From: an uncultured Bacilli bacterium
GTDB taxonomy: Bacteria; Bacillota_I; Bacilli_A; RF39; UBA660
Assembly (NCBI GenBank): GCA_944355355.1
Contig: CALVQE010000009.1
Coordinates: forward strand, 1 to 32,991
Reading direction: 5' to 3'
Length of the DNA: 32,991 nucleotides
The notes beneath the pieces were generated by a model. That model did not search any database. It had not been told where the DNA came from and worked only from the letters and a program-made list of their open reading frames with translations. How positions within the stretch are numbered: position 1 is the stretch's first letter; every line of letters begins with the position of its first letter. Positions 14,107 to 23,762 of the stretch are shown here, piece by piece. The translations under genes were made by a program, and so were the position numbers.

Positions 14107-14667
14107 TCACTCCCTATATAATTGATATTTTAAAATATAATCTGAAATTGTCTTTGGAACAAAAGCCGAGATAGATTCATTTCGTCTTAATTTCTCACGT
14201 ACTAAAGTAGAAGAAATATTAGAATGTTCAAAAGGAATAATCGTTGCATCAAAACTGTGATCAAATATAGAGCTTTCTCCTCTTGTCAAAACAAATAAAG
14301 GAAACCTAGCAATCACTTCAGGATGCTTCCACTTATGGATATAACTCAAATTATCCATTCCGCAAATGAAATAAATATCATCATGAGGATAACAACTTTG
14401 ATAGTATTCTAAAGTTTGATACGTATACACCGGATACCCCTTCATTTCATAAGAACTAATCGTGACATAATCCAAATCGTAAAACAAAAGAGATAACATA
14501 TCTAAACGATATTGATTCTTCACTAAATTGTTTTTATATTCATAATGAGTCCCCGTTGGCACAACAATCACTTTATCTACATATCCCTTAGCTTTTAACA
14601 TTTCTACAATTTGCCTATGTACTTTATGAGGAGGATTAAAACTGCCTCCAAAAATTCCTATTCTCAT
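14107..14667 (-). CDS. nadD: Nicotinate-nucleotide adenylyltransferase
   Basis: Joins NaMN and ATP to give NaAD, the penultimate step to NAD. It has 186 residues, typical length. The nucleotide-binding start GIFGGSFNPPHKVH (residues 4-17) and the C-terminal ISSTLVR (151-157) are the two NadD signatures; ICGMDNLSYIHKWKHPEVI (about 101-119) is the substrate-binding region. The family HxGH at residues 14-17 reads HKVH, a Gly-to-Val change in a very conserved motif. The start overlaps the radical SAM stop by ATGA. Gene order with nadE and pncB supports the call. Confidence 0.93.
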   Translation of the reverse strand: MRIGIFGGSFNPPHKVHRQIVEMLKAKGYVDKVIVVPTGTHYEYKNNLVKNQYRLDMLSLLFYDLDYVTISSYEMKGYPVYTYQTLEYYQSCYPHDDIYFICGMDNLSYIHKWKHPEVIARFPLFVLTRGESSIFDHSFDATIIPFEHSNISSTLVREKLRRNESISAFVPKTISDYILKYQLYRE

Positions 14668-15365
14668 TTTACTTCATCCCAATCTTTATAAACCTTACCA
14701 TCACAGCGAAATATCGCATAACGTCCCGCTGCATCCATACAACATGCATCAAAGAAAATAGATTTTTTTCCACTATATTCTAAAACATCCTCTTTTAATT
14801 TCAGTACACTCTCATCATCCAATTTATGAAGATAAATCCACTTATCCACTTCAGTATTTCCCTCCTTACTACCTTGTAATACTTTAAAGGTAACTTGAGA
14901 AACCGTATCAGGAATTTTTTCTAAAATGTCCTGCAAAGATTTATGAGCAAAAGAATCTGTAAGAATAATAACATAGCGATTCTTCTTCCCACACCCATGA
15001 ATCTTATCTAGAAGCGAAAATGAAGAAATGCTATAAGCTACAATATCTACTTCTTCATAAAGACGATTTGGCAAATAATGCCTTGTTTGAATTTCAATCG
15101 TAACATCTTTTCTCTTTGCCCGAACAATATCTAAAACATCTTGAACACACTTAGGCGTTTGCATCGGCTCATTCGTTCCTGTAATCACAACCGTTTTTAA
15201 ATCTTTATTTTCTTCTAAAACTTGCTCTAAAGACCTTTTCCAACTTTCAAAGTCATCTTGATAAACATTTTGAAAATGATTAAAGTGACGATGCGTTCTA
15301 GAAATACAAAAGGGACAATGATACATACAAGGTTCACTTGGTGTAACTACTTGTAAACTTTTCAT
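14664..15365 (-). CDS. Radical SAM protein of unknown function in the NAD operon
   Basis: Small radical SAM protein of 233 residues. The cluster motif CMYHCPFC (C13, C17, C20) would hold a 4Fe-4S cluster. VVITGTNEPMQTP (about 59-71) fits the GxxEP SAM-binding strand. The rest keeps the strand/helix rhythm of a partial barrel, and a C-terminal group of three cysteines (FFDACCMDAAGRY, then FRC) could hold a second site. I cannot assign a substrate; it is not clearly QueE, PflA or NrdG. The start at 15365 overlaps nadE by ATGA, with GGAGG upstream; a longer in-frame start at 15392 is less likely. Tight coupling on both sides (nadE and nadD) implies a job tied to NAD supply. Confidence 0.8.
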   Translation of the reverse strand: MKSLQVVTPSEPCMYHCPFCISRTHRHFNHFQNVYQDDFESWKRSLEQVLEENKDLKTVVITGTNEPMQTPKCVQDVLDIVRAKRKDVTIEIQTRHYLPNRLYEEVDIVAYSISSFSLLDKIHGCGKKNRYVIILTDSFAHKSLQDILEKIPDTVSQVTFKVLQGSKEGNTEVDKWIYLHKLDDESVLKLKEDVLEYSGKKSIFFDACCMDAAGRYAIFRCDGKVYKDWDEVK

Positions 15366-17281
15366 GAGTGATCCCTCCAAATACTTGCACAAGCATCACT
15401 AGGCACTCGTGTGTCTCCTCTAGGAGAAACACTAACCGTTCCAACTTTTACCCCATCCGGCATACAATTACGCTTAAATTGTTGACTAAAAAATCTCTGA
15501 AAGAAAAAATCCAACCATTTATGAATCTCTTCCTTAGAATACATCCCCTGAAAAGCATGATTTTCTAAAAATTCAATTTTCTTTGGGCTAACCCCATAAC
15601 GCAAAAAGTGATAAATCGTAAAATCATGCAAAATATAAGGACCAACAACACTTTCCGTTTTCTGCATAATATTTCCTTTAGCATCAGGTGGCAATAATTC
15701 TGGACTAATTGGCGTATCTAAAATATCTTGCAACGTCTTTTTTATCCTTTCATTTTCTTCTTTCCAAGCAAAGTATTCAACCAAATATCTGACCAACGTT
15801 TTAGGAATAGAAGTATTGACTGCATACATAGACATATGATCTCCATTATAAGTACACCACCCAAGCACAAGTTCAGACAAATCCCCAGTTCCAATGACGA
15901 GTGCCTGATGTAAGTTAGCAAGATCCATCAATACCTGCGTTCGCTCACGAGCTTGCGTATTTTCGTAAGTGACATCTTTTTTAGAACTATCAAGCCCAAT
16001 ATCTTTAAAATGTTGTAAACTAGCCTCTTTAATAGATATTTCCATTCCACTTACCCCATAAGTTTCAATAAGCTTTAATGAATTTTTAAGTGTTCTCTTG
16101 CTTGTTCCAAAACCAGGCATAGTCACCGCAATACAATTTTTATTAGGAATATCTAACATCTTAAAACTCTCCATAATAACTAAAAAAGCAAGCGTTGAAT
16201 CAAGTCCTCCGGAAAGTCCAATCACACACTTTTTTATACCTGTAGCCTTCATCCTTTTAGCCAAACCTGAAGCTTGAATACGAATAATCTCTTCACATCG
16301 CATCTGCCTATCTTGAATATTTTTAGGTACAAATGGCATCATAGAATACTTTCGCAAAAAATCTTGATTTGTATCAATAATAGTTATAGGTATAATACGC
16401 GACTTTAAAAGATCTTGAGCAAAGAAACTCTTGTTTTTTCTTCGATCACTTACAATCTTCCCAATATCTACATCTTCAATAATATGATTTGTTTCAAACA
16501 AAAATCTTTCATTTTCTTGCAACAACGTTCCGTTTTCAAATATTCCCGCGAAACCCGAAAAAACCAAATCCGAACTAGATTCATTCACGCCACTAGAAGC
16601 ATAAACATAACTACAAATATTTTTAGAAGACAACATTTTAAGTAAATTTTTACGATATTCATACTTGCCAATCACTTCGTTACTTGCCGATAAATTAAAG
16701 ATCATCGTCGCACCATTCAAAGCTAGACTCGTACTTGGTGAATTTGATACCCATGCATCTTCACATATTTCAATACCAAATCGAATTTCATTATTTTCAG
16801 TATCCTGAAACAACAAATCATTACCAATAGGTATAACCTCACCATCAAAAACAATCTCTGTTACTTTTAAATGACTAGCTGAAGAAAACCATCTGGCTTC
16901 ATAAAACTCTTGATAATTTGGAATGTAAGTTTTAGGAACAATTCCTAAGATACTCCCTTTTCCAACTACTATAGCACAATTATAAAGTTCACTTCCAACA
17001 AGAAAAGGAAGCCCTACAATAACATAAATATTTTTATCTTTCGTAGCCTGTTTTATTTTCACTAAACCATCTCTTGCGCTTTCTAAAAGCAAATCCTGTA
17101 AAAATAAATCCCCACATGTATAACCCGTCAAACAAAGTTCTGGAAAAAGAGCAATTTGCACGCCCTTACTTTCCAAAATATCCATCTCCTTTAAAATCAC
17201 TTCCGTATTAAACACCGGATTAGCAACCTTTAACTCTGGAACAACAGCAGAGACCCGAACATATCCAAATTCTTTATTCAT
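15362..17281 (-). CDS. nadE: Glutamine-dependent NAD+ synthetase
   Basis: Amidates NaAD to NAD using glutamine and ATP; 639 residues, the long two-domain form. The N-terminal nitrilase-type glutaminase shows the catalytic triad E48 (ALFPELCLTGY), K117 (VPKTYIPNYQEFYE) and C173 (EICEDAW). The C-terminal synthetase has the PP-loop LSGGLDSTLAFL (S357-S362), TGDLSELVLGW and YNGDHMSMYAVN. GGGGTGA lies upstream of the ATG. It follows pncB by 12 bases and overlaps the radical SAM gene. All catalytic residues are present. Confidence 0.96.
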   Translation of the reverse strand: MNKEFGYVRVSAVVPELKVANPVFNTEVILKEMDILESKGVQIALFPELCLTGYTCGDLFLQDLLLESARDGLVKIKQATKDKNIYVIVGLPFLVGSELYNCAIVVGKGSILGIVPKTYIPNYQEFYEARWFSSASHLKVTEIVFDGEVIPIGNDLLFQDTENNEIRFGIEICEDAWVSNSPSTSLALNGATMIFNLSASNEVIGKYEYRKNLLKMLSSKNICSYVYASSGVNESSSDLVFSGFAGIFENGTLLQENERFLFETNHIIEDVDIGKIVSDRRKNKSFFAQDLLKSRIIPITIIDTNQDFLRKYSMMPFVPKNIQDRQMRCEEIIRIQASGLAKRMKATGIKKCVIGLSGGLDSTLAFLVIMESFKMLDIPNKNCIAVTMPGFGTSKRTLKNSLKLIETYGVSGMEISIKEASLQHFKDIGLDSSKKDVTYENTQARERTQVLMDLANLHQALVIGTGDLSELVLGWCTYNGDHMSMYAVNTSIPKTLVRYLVEYFAWKEENERIKKTLQDILDTPISPELLPPDAKGNIMQKTESVVGPYILHDFTIYHFLRYGVSPKKIEFLENHAFQGMYSKEEIHKWLDFFFQRFFSQQFKRNCMPDGVKVGTVSVSPRGDTRVPSDACASIWRDHS

Positions 17282-17293
17282 AAAAATTCACCC

Positions 17294-18760
17294 CTAACGA
17301 ACTCTTTTTAAAGACATTCCTTGATGTTTCGCAAGCATAAGTAATTCCTTTTTCTTTTTCATAAGATCCACAGTCATATCTACAAAATATTTCTGTGGCT
17401 TATCATAACGTCTTACTTCCTCCGGAATTGTCTTCATTTGAGCCTCACAATAAACTTGTTTAGCGTAAATATCTGGATCATCATAAACAACCATTCCATC
17501 TAAGAAAATAGGAACCTGAAGTTCACGAACCATATAATCTCGAATCGTCGTTTGATTTAAATTATTCACTGGATCAATCAAAGTAAATTCATCTTTTGGA
17601 ATCTCTTCATCATAAAATGCTAAAACATCGCCAAGTGCTAAATTACTTTCTCTATCATAAAAACGATAAACTCTTTTATACCCAGGAGTAATTGCTTTGG
17701 CTTCATCATTACTCGCTTTTATTTTTGAAATAAACTCTTCATTTTCATTTTTTTGTAAAGCCACATTTTTATAAACAACACCAACGCGAGCATAATTAGG
17801 TAACACAATATTGTCACCTACTCCAAAAAAGTCTATTGGTGCCCCCTGTTCTAATAAAGATCGAATAGCCTTTTCATCTAATCCATTTGAAACACAAATT
17901 TTCGCATCACTTAGTCCTGCCTCATCAAGCATCTTCCGTGCTTCTTTAGATAACTTAGCAAGATCCCCTGAATCAATACGAATAGCTTGTAGGCTATATC
18001 CCTGTGGAATTAAATATTCTTTAGCCACTCGAATCGCATTAGGTAGTCCACTCGTTAAAACATCATAAGTATCCACAAGTAATGTACAAGCATGAGGATA
18101 AGCCTTAGCATAAGCCAAAAACGCATCATATTCTGAGTCAAAAGAGGTAATATAACTATGTGCGATTGTCCCACTGACAGGGATACCATAAATCTCTCCC
18201 GCCAGTACATTGGAAGTAGATTTACAACCTCCAATAAAACTACATTTACTTGCATAAAGACCTGCTATTGGAGACATGCTCCGGCGAAGACCAAACTCGC
18301 TAATTGCCATACCATTACTTGCCTCACTAATTCTTTTCGAAGCAGTTGTCCACGAAATATGAGAATTTAAATAACTTAATAACACAGTTTCAATAAGTTG
18401 TGCTTCTATCAAAGGAGCCTTCACCGTTACAAGAGGTTCTCCACCAAAAACAACCGTGCCATCTGGAATAGCATAAATACTGCCGTGAAAGCGAAAATTT
18501 TTTAAATATTCTAAAAAAGGCTCTGTAAACAAATGCAGACTTCTAAAATACTCAATATCTTTTTCTGTAAAATGAAAATCTTTAATCACTCGAATCACTT
18601 CATCTAATCCACCCATAATCGCATATCCAGAATCAAAAGGCATTTTTCGAAAAAAGGCATCAAATACAGCAATCTCTTGCATTTTATTCTCATTAAAATA
18701 TCCTTGCCCCATTGTAAGTTCATACAAATCAGTTGCCATTGCTAAATTAAGTTCATTCAT
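17294..18760 (-). CDS. pncB: Nicotinate phosphoribosyltransferase
   Basis: Makes NaMN from nicotinic acid and PRPP with ATP; 488 residues, as in Bacillus-type enzymes. MATDLYELTMGQGYF near the start, SEFGLRRSMSP (about 153-163), SGTIAHSY with the family histidine, and IRIDSGDLAKLSKEARKMLD (PRPP-binding part of the barrel, about 262-281) identify the family. AAAGGAGATGG precedes the ATG. It lies one base after pncA and 12 bases before nadE, so the two salvage steps and the last step are made together. Confidence 0.96.
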   Translation of the reverse strand: MNELNLAMATDLYELTMGQGYFNENKMQEIAVFDAFFRKMPFDSGYAIMGGLDEVIRVIKDFHFTEKDIEYFRSLHLFTEPFLEYLKNFRFHGSIYAIPDGTVVFGGEPLVTVKAPLIEAQLIETVLLSYLNSHISWTTASKRISEASNGMAISEFGLRRSMSPIAGLYASKCSFIGGCKSTSNVLAGEIYGIPVSGTIAHSYITSFDSEYDAFLAYAKAYPHACTLLVDTYDVLTSGLPNAIRVAKEYLIPQGYSLQAIRIDSGDLAKLSKEARKMLDEAGLSDAKICVSNGLDEKAIRSLLEQGAPIDFFGVGDNIVLPNYARVGVVYKNVALQKNENEEFISKIKASNDEAKAITPGYKRVYRFYDRESNLALGDVLAFYDEEIPKDEFTLIDPVNNLNQTTIRDYMVRELQVPIFLDGMVVYDDPDIYAKQVYCEAQMKTIPEEVRRYDKPQKYFVDMTVDLMKKKKELLMLAKHQGMSLKRVR

Positions 18761-18761
18761 A

Positions 18762-19346
18762 TTAAGCCATCTCCTTTACTAAACGAATTCCGCTACTTTC
18801 CATAACACGATATCCAAAATTGTTTGCTTCCTCTCTTTCATGAACTTTAGGAATATGAAAAGTTTCTATAGCATTTTTTGGTACGACAATATCCACATCT
18901 ACATTCCACTCATCCATAAAATTTCTTAAAGCAACTGCAAAATTCATAATACAAATATCCGTACAACAACCCGTAATAATAACTCTTTTTATATTTTTCA
19001 TTTGGAGTAACATCTCCATCATTCCTGGTGCAAATAAAGCACATGTAGAATTCTTATAAAAAACTCTATCAGCATACGCTTCAAAGATTCTTAATTCTTG
19101 AATTGTTTTTTGTTCTTCTAAAGTATTACAATGCCCTGCATATCTTTTTAATTCTACACTTTCTTCAGTATGTTTATCATTTACAAAAAACAAACTACTT
19201 TTTCTTTTCAATCCCCCTTTAATAATCTCTTTAATATTTGGAACAATATTTTTAATCATTGGATCAGCAAGGGCCCCTTCCTCACAAAATCCATTATTCA
19301 TATCAATCACAAAGATTGCTTCTTGTACTTCTTCTAAATTTTTCAT
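18762..19346 (-). CDS. pncA: Nicotinamidase (isochorismatase family)
   Basis: Cysteine hydrolase of 194 residues predicted to deamidate nicotinamide to nicotinic acid for PncB. The catalytic triad is visible: D15 in FVIDMNNGF, K98 in YKNSTCALF and C132 in TGCCTDIC. The cis-peptide and metal region (NDKH, about 56-59) is also present. Isochorismatase-fold proteins have other substrates, but position directly before pncB makes nicotinamidase the best reading. GGAGAG lies six bases before the ATG. The 55-base gap upstream has ATATTAACA, which resembles the promoter palindromes. Confidence 0.88.
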   Translation of the reverse strand: MKNLEEVQEAIFVIDMNNGFCEEGALADPMIKNIVPNIKEIIKGGLKRKSSLFFVNDKHTEESVELKRYAGHCNTLEEQKTIQELRIFEAYADRVFYKNSTCALFAPGMMEMLLQMKNIKRVIITGCCTDICIMNFAVALRNFMDEWNVDVDIVVPKNAIETFHIPKVHEREEANNFGYRVMESSGIRLVKEMA

Positions 19347-19401
19347 ATCTTTCTCTCCTCTTTCTTTTTAATTATTTGTTAATATCATTTTTTAAAAAAA
19401 T

Positions 19402-20103
19402 TTACTTTCTTTCTAATTTATAACTTAAATAAGCAATTTTTGAATTCGCATCACGTATACCAATTTCTCTCATTAAAGCTTCCTGTTGTATTTTAAGTTC
19501 TAATTCTCTTCTCTCCATTTCAAAGAGTTGAGAATTGATCCTTAAAAGCTTTAATAATAAATTTTTCAAAAACTGTCTAACCCTAGTAGGAATACTACGA
19601 CGCCCAAACATTAATTCATCAATATCACGTTTGGTAAGCAAAACATAGTTTAAATTTTCATCAGCATCTAACTTAGGCTCACCCACTTTTTTACATCCTT
19701 CTGCCAAATACGTTGTAATAACTCCCTTACTGCATCCCTGATCTTGATAATGATCCTCAAGTTTAGAAATTTTTTGCGGAGAATATCCCGTTTCTTCCAT
19801 AAGTTCTCGAACCGCGGTCATTTCACCAACTTCATTTAACTCAGCCATTCCAGCTGGAAACTCAATCGCAACAATTTCCCATGTATTAGGCCTTGCTTGC
19901 ACAACTACCAAAAATTTATGATCACAAGTAATAGCTAAAATTACTGCAGCATCTCCACTATCTCCTTTCTTTGTAATTTGATCATTGATCATTTCTCTCC
20001 CATTCTTCAAAGTAACCTTATAAGTATTCTTTCCTATATAACCTTGCTGAATAGACGAAACTAACTCTTTTTCTTTCGTTTGATATTCCTCTAATGATTT
20101 CAT
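19402..20103 (-). CDS. ADP-ribose pyrophosphatase-type Nudix hydrolase
   Basis: Nudix hydrolase of 233 residues, probably cutting ADP-ribose to AMP and ribose 5-phosphate. The Nudix box is complete: G85-x5-E91-x7-R99E100-x2-E103E104-x-G106. The start MKSLEEYQTKEKEL resembles B. subtilis NudF (MKSLEE, from memory), which supports this start. After the catalytic domain (to about 170) there is an unusual basic, heptad-like tail of about 60 residues (NLLLKLLRINSQLFEMERR onwards), absent from NudF. The gene leads the NAD operon; ADP-ribose is the ligand of NrtR enzymes, so it may reset the regulator. There is no ribosome site at its ATG: the start overlaps the stop of a small upstream ORF. Confidence 0.88.
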   Translation of the reverse strand: MKSLEEYQTKEKELVSSIQQGYIGKNTYKVTLKNGREMINDQITKKGDSGDAAVILAITCDHKFLVVVQARPNTWEIVAIEFPAGMAELNEVGEMTAVRELMEETGYSPQKISKLEDHYQDQGCSKGVITTYLAEGCKKVGEPKLDADENLNYVLLTKRDIDELMFGRRSIPTRVRQFLKNLLLKLLRINSQLFEMERRELELKIQQEALMREIGIRDANSKIAYLSYKLERK

Positions 20104-20129
20104 CAGAATTTTTTTGTTTCAGAATTCAT
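20103..20129 (-). CDS. Eight-codon upstream ORF (MNSETKKF) coupled to the Nudix gene
   Basis: AGAAGG lies five bases before an ATG that opens eight codons and ends at TGA, whose A is the A of the Nudix ATG (TGATG). The Nudix gene lacks its own ribosome site, so ribosomes probably load here and reinitiate. The codons ACA-AAA-AAA form an A-AAA-AAA slippery run in the correct register; a -1 shift would fuse this peptide to the Nudix protein. An error in the length of the A-run is also possible. Confidence 0.5.
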   Translation of the reverse strand: MNSETKKF

Positions 20130-20197
20130 ACATTCCTTCTTTATGTTTTTATCATTTTGTGAATAACATTCACTAAAAATTTAACAGTTTGGCCACC

Positions 20198-20208
20198 TGT
20201 TATTAACA
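20198..20208. promoter_or_regulatory. Palindrome TGTTAATAACA at the NAD operon start site
   Basis: A perfect inverted repeat TGTTA-A-TAACA spans from the last base of the -10 to about the transcription start. A regulator bound here would block RNA polymerase. NrtR is the obvious candidate, by inference only. Confidence 0.5.
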
Positions 20209-20236
20209 TTATATGAATAACACAGTTGTTTGTCAA
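20208..20236 (-). promoter_or_regulatory. Promoter of the NAD salvage operon
   Basis: TTGACA (20236-20231), 17 bases, TATAAT (20213-20208) on the minus strand: a full consensus promoter. The predicted start near 20201 gives a leader of about 70 bases to the upstream ORF. Such a strong promoter normally needs repression. Confidence 0.9.
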
Positions 20237-20243
20237 TATCTTT

Positions 20244-20258
20244 TTAACAAAATGTTAA
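20244..20258. promoter_or_regulatory. Palindrome TTAACA-TTT-TGTTAA above the NAD operon -35
   Basis: A perfect inverted repeat with the same half-site as the palindrome at 20198-20208; their centres are 48 bases apart and they flank the promoter. This suggests paired operators. Confidence 0.5.
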
Positions 20259-20300
20259 TAACTTTTGCAAATCTTCTTTTTCAAACTGAAACCAAGAAAA

Positions 20301-20337
20301 CTCTGCAGTGCTCTGCAAAACTCTGCAGAATCTCTGC
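20301..20337. repeat. Four phased CTCTGC (GCAGAG) repeats
   Basis: CTCTGC occurs at 20301, 20311, 20321 and 20332, a spacing of 10, 10 and 11 bases, close to one helical turn. Copies one and three extend to CTGCAG. The block lies 65-100 bases above the NAD operon -35 and behind the ligA terminator, in otherwise AT-rich DNA. Confidence 0.8.
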
Positions 20338-20398
20338 GGAACCATTAATTTTTATCTTACAATCCATATAGGCTTTCAAACCATTCGGCAAAATAAGA

Positions 20399-20425
20399 CA
20401 AAAAAAATCCCGTTTTACCAGGATT
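20399..20425 (-). terminator. Terminator of the pcrA-ligA operon
   Basis: AATCCTG pairs with CGGGATT around GTAAAA on the minus strand and is followed by eight T, seven bases after the ligA stop. Confidence 0.85.
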
Positions 20426-20432
20426 CTTTCTC

Positions 20433-23339
<2,907 letters not shown>

Positions 23340-23343
<4 letters not shown>

Positions 23344-23762
23344 TTTCTTTTCTCCTTTCTTCTTTCCAACATCAATTGATCCTGTTGATTTAACTCTTCT
23401 AATTGATTCATCAAATCATCTATCGAAACACATAACTTTTTACCATATCCAGTTGCTATCTCAAAATTTTGAAAAGGCTCTTTATACCCTCCAACTCTTT
23501 TTCGCTCAAACAAAGTAGATACATACCTTTTTTGATGTATATCATAACGTAAAAAAAGAAAAGTAAAAGGACTTAATAAATCATAAACACTAAAATCATC
23601 TAAGCTAGCTATAGGTTGATAAGAAGAAATTTCTTGTAACGCATTACTATCATTTAAACTTGCCCAAGAAAAAGAAAGAACATTTTCCTTCTTAGAAAGT
23701 ACTACTCCAAAATGAACAATCGCATATCGATACAAATCAATTTCTAAAGCATCAAACCCCAT
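23340..23762 (-). CDS. Unknown protein between pcrA and the nucleotidyltransferase
   Basis: Soluble protein of 140 residues that I do not recognise. It has no membrane segment or signal peptide. The first 120 residues are aromatic-rich and mixed strand-like (DLYRYAIVHFGVVL, FTFLFLRYDIHQKRYVSTLF); the end is a charged helix (DDLMNQLEELNQQDQLMLER, then KEKRK). It is tightly coupled on both sides: the start shares TAATG with the pcrA stop and the end overlaps the next gene by ATGA. Placement suggests work with one of these partners, but no function can be inferred. Confidence 0.8.

Noticed and set aside
20301-20337. Phased repeats as a short CRISPR array
   Set aside because: Repeat units are six to eight bases with two to five bases between them; there are no spacers of CRISPR size and no cas genes.
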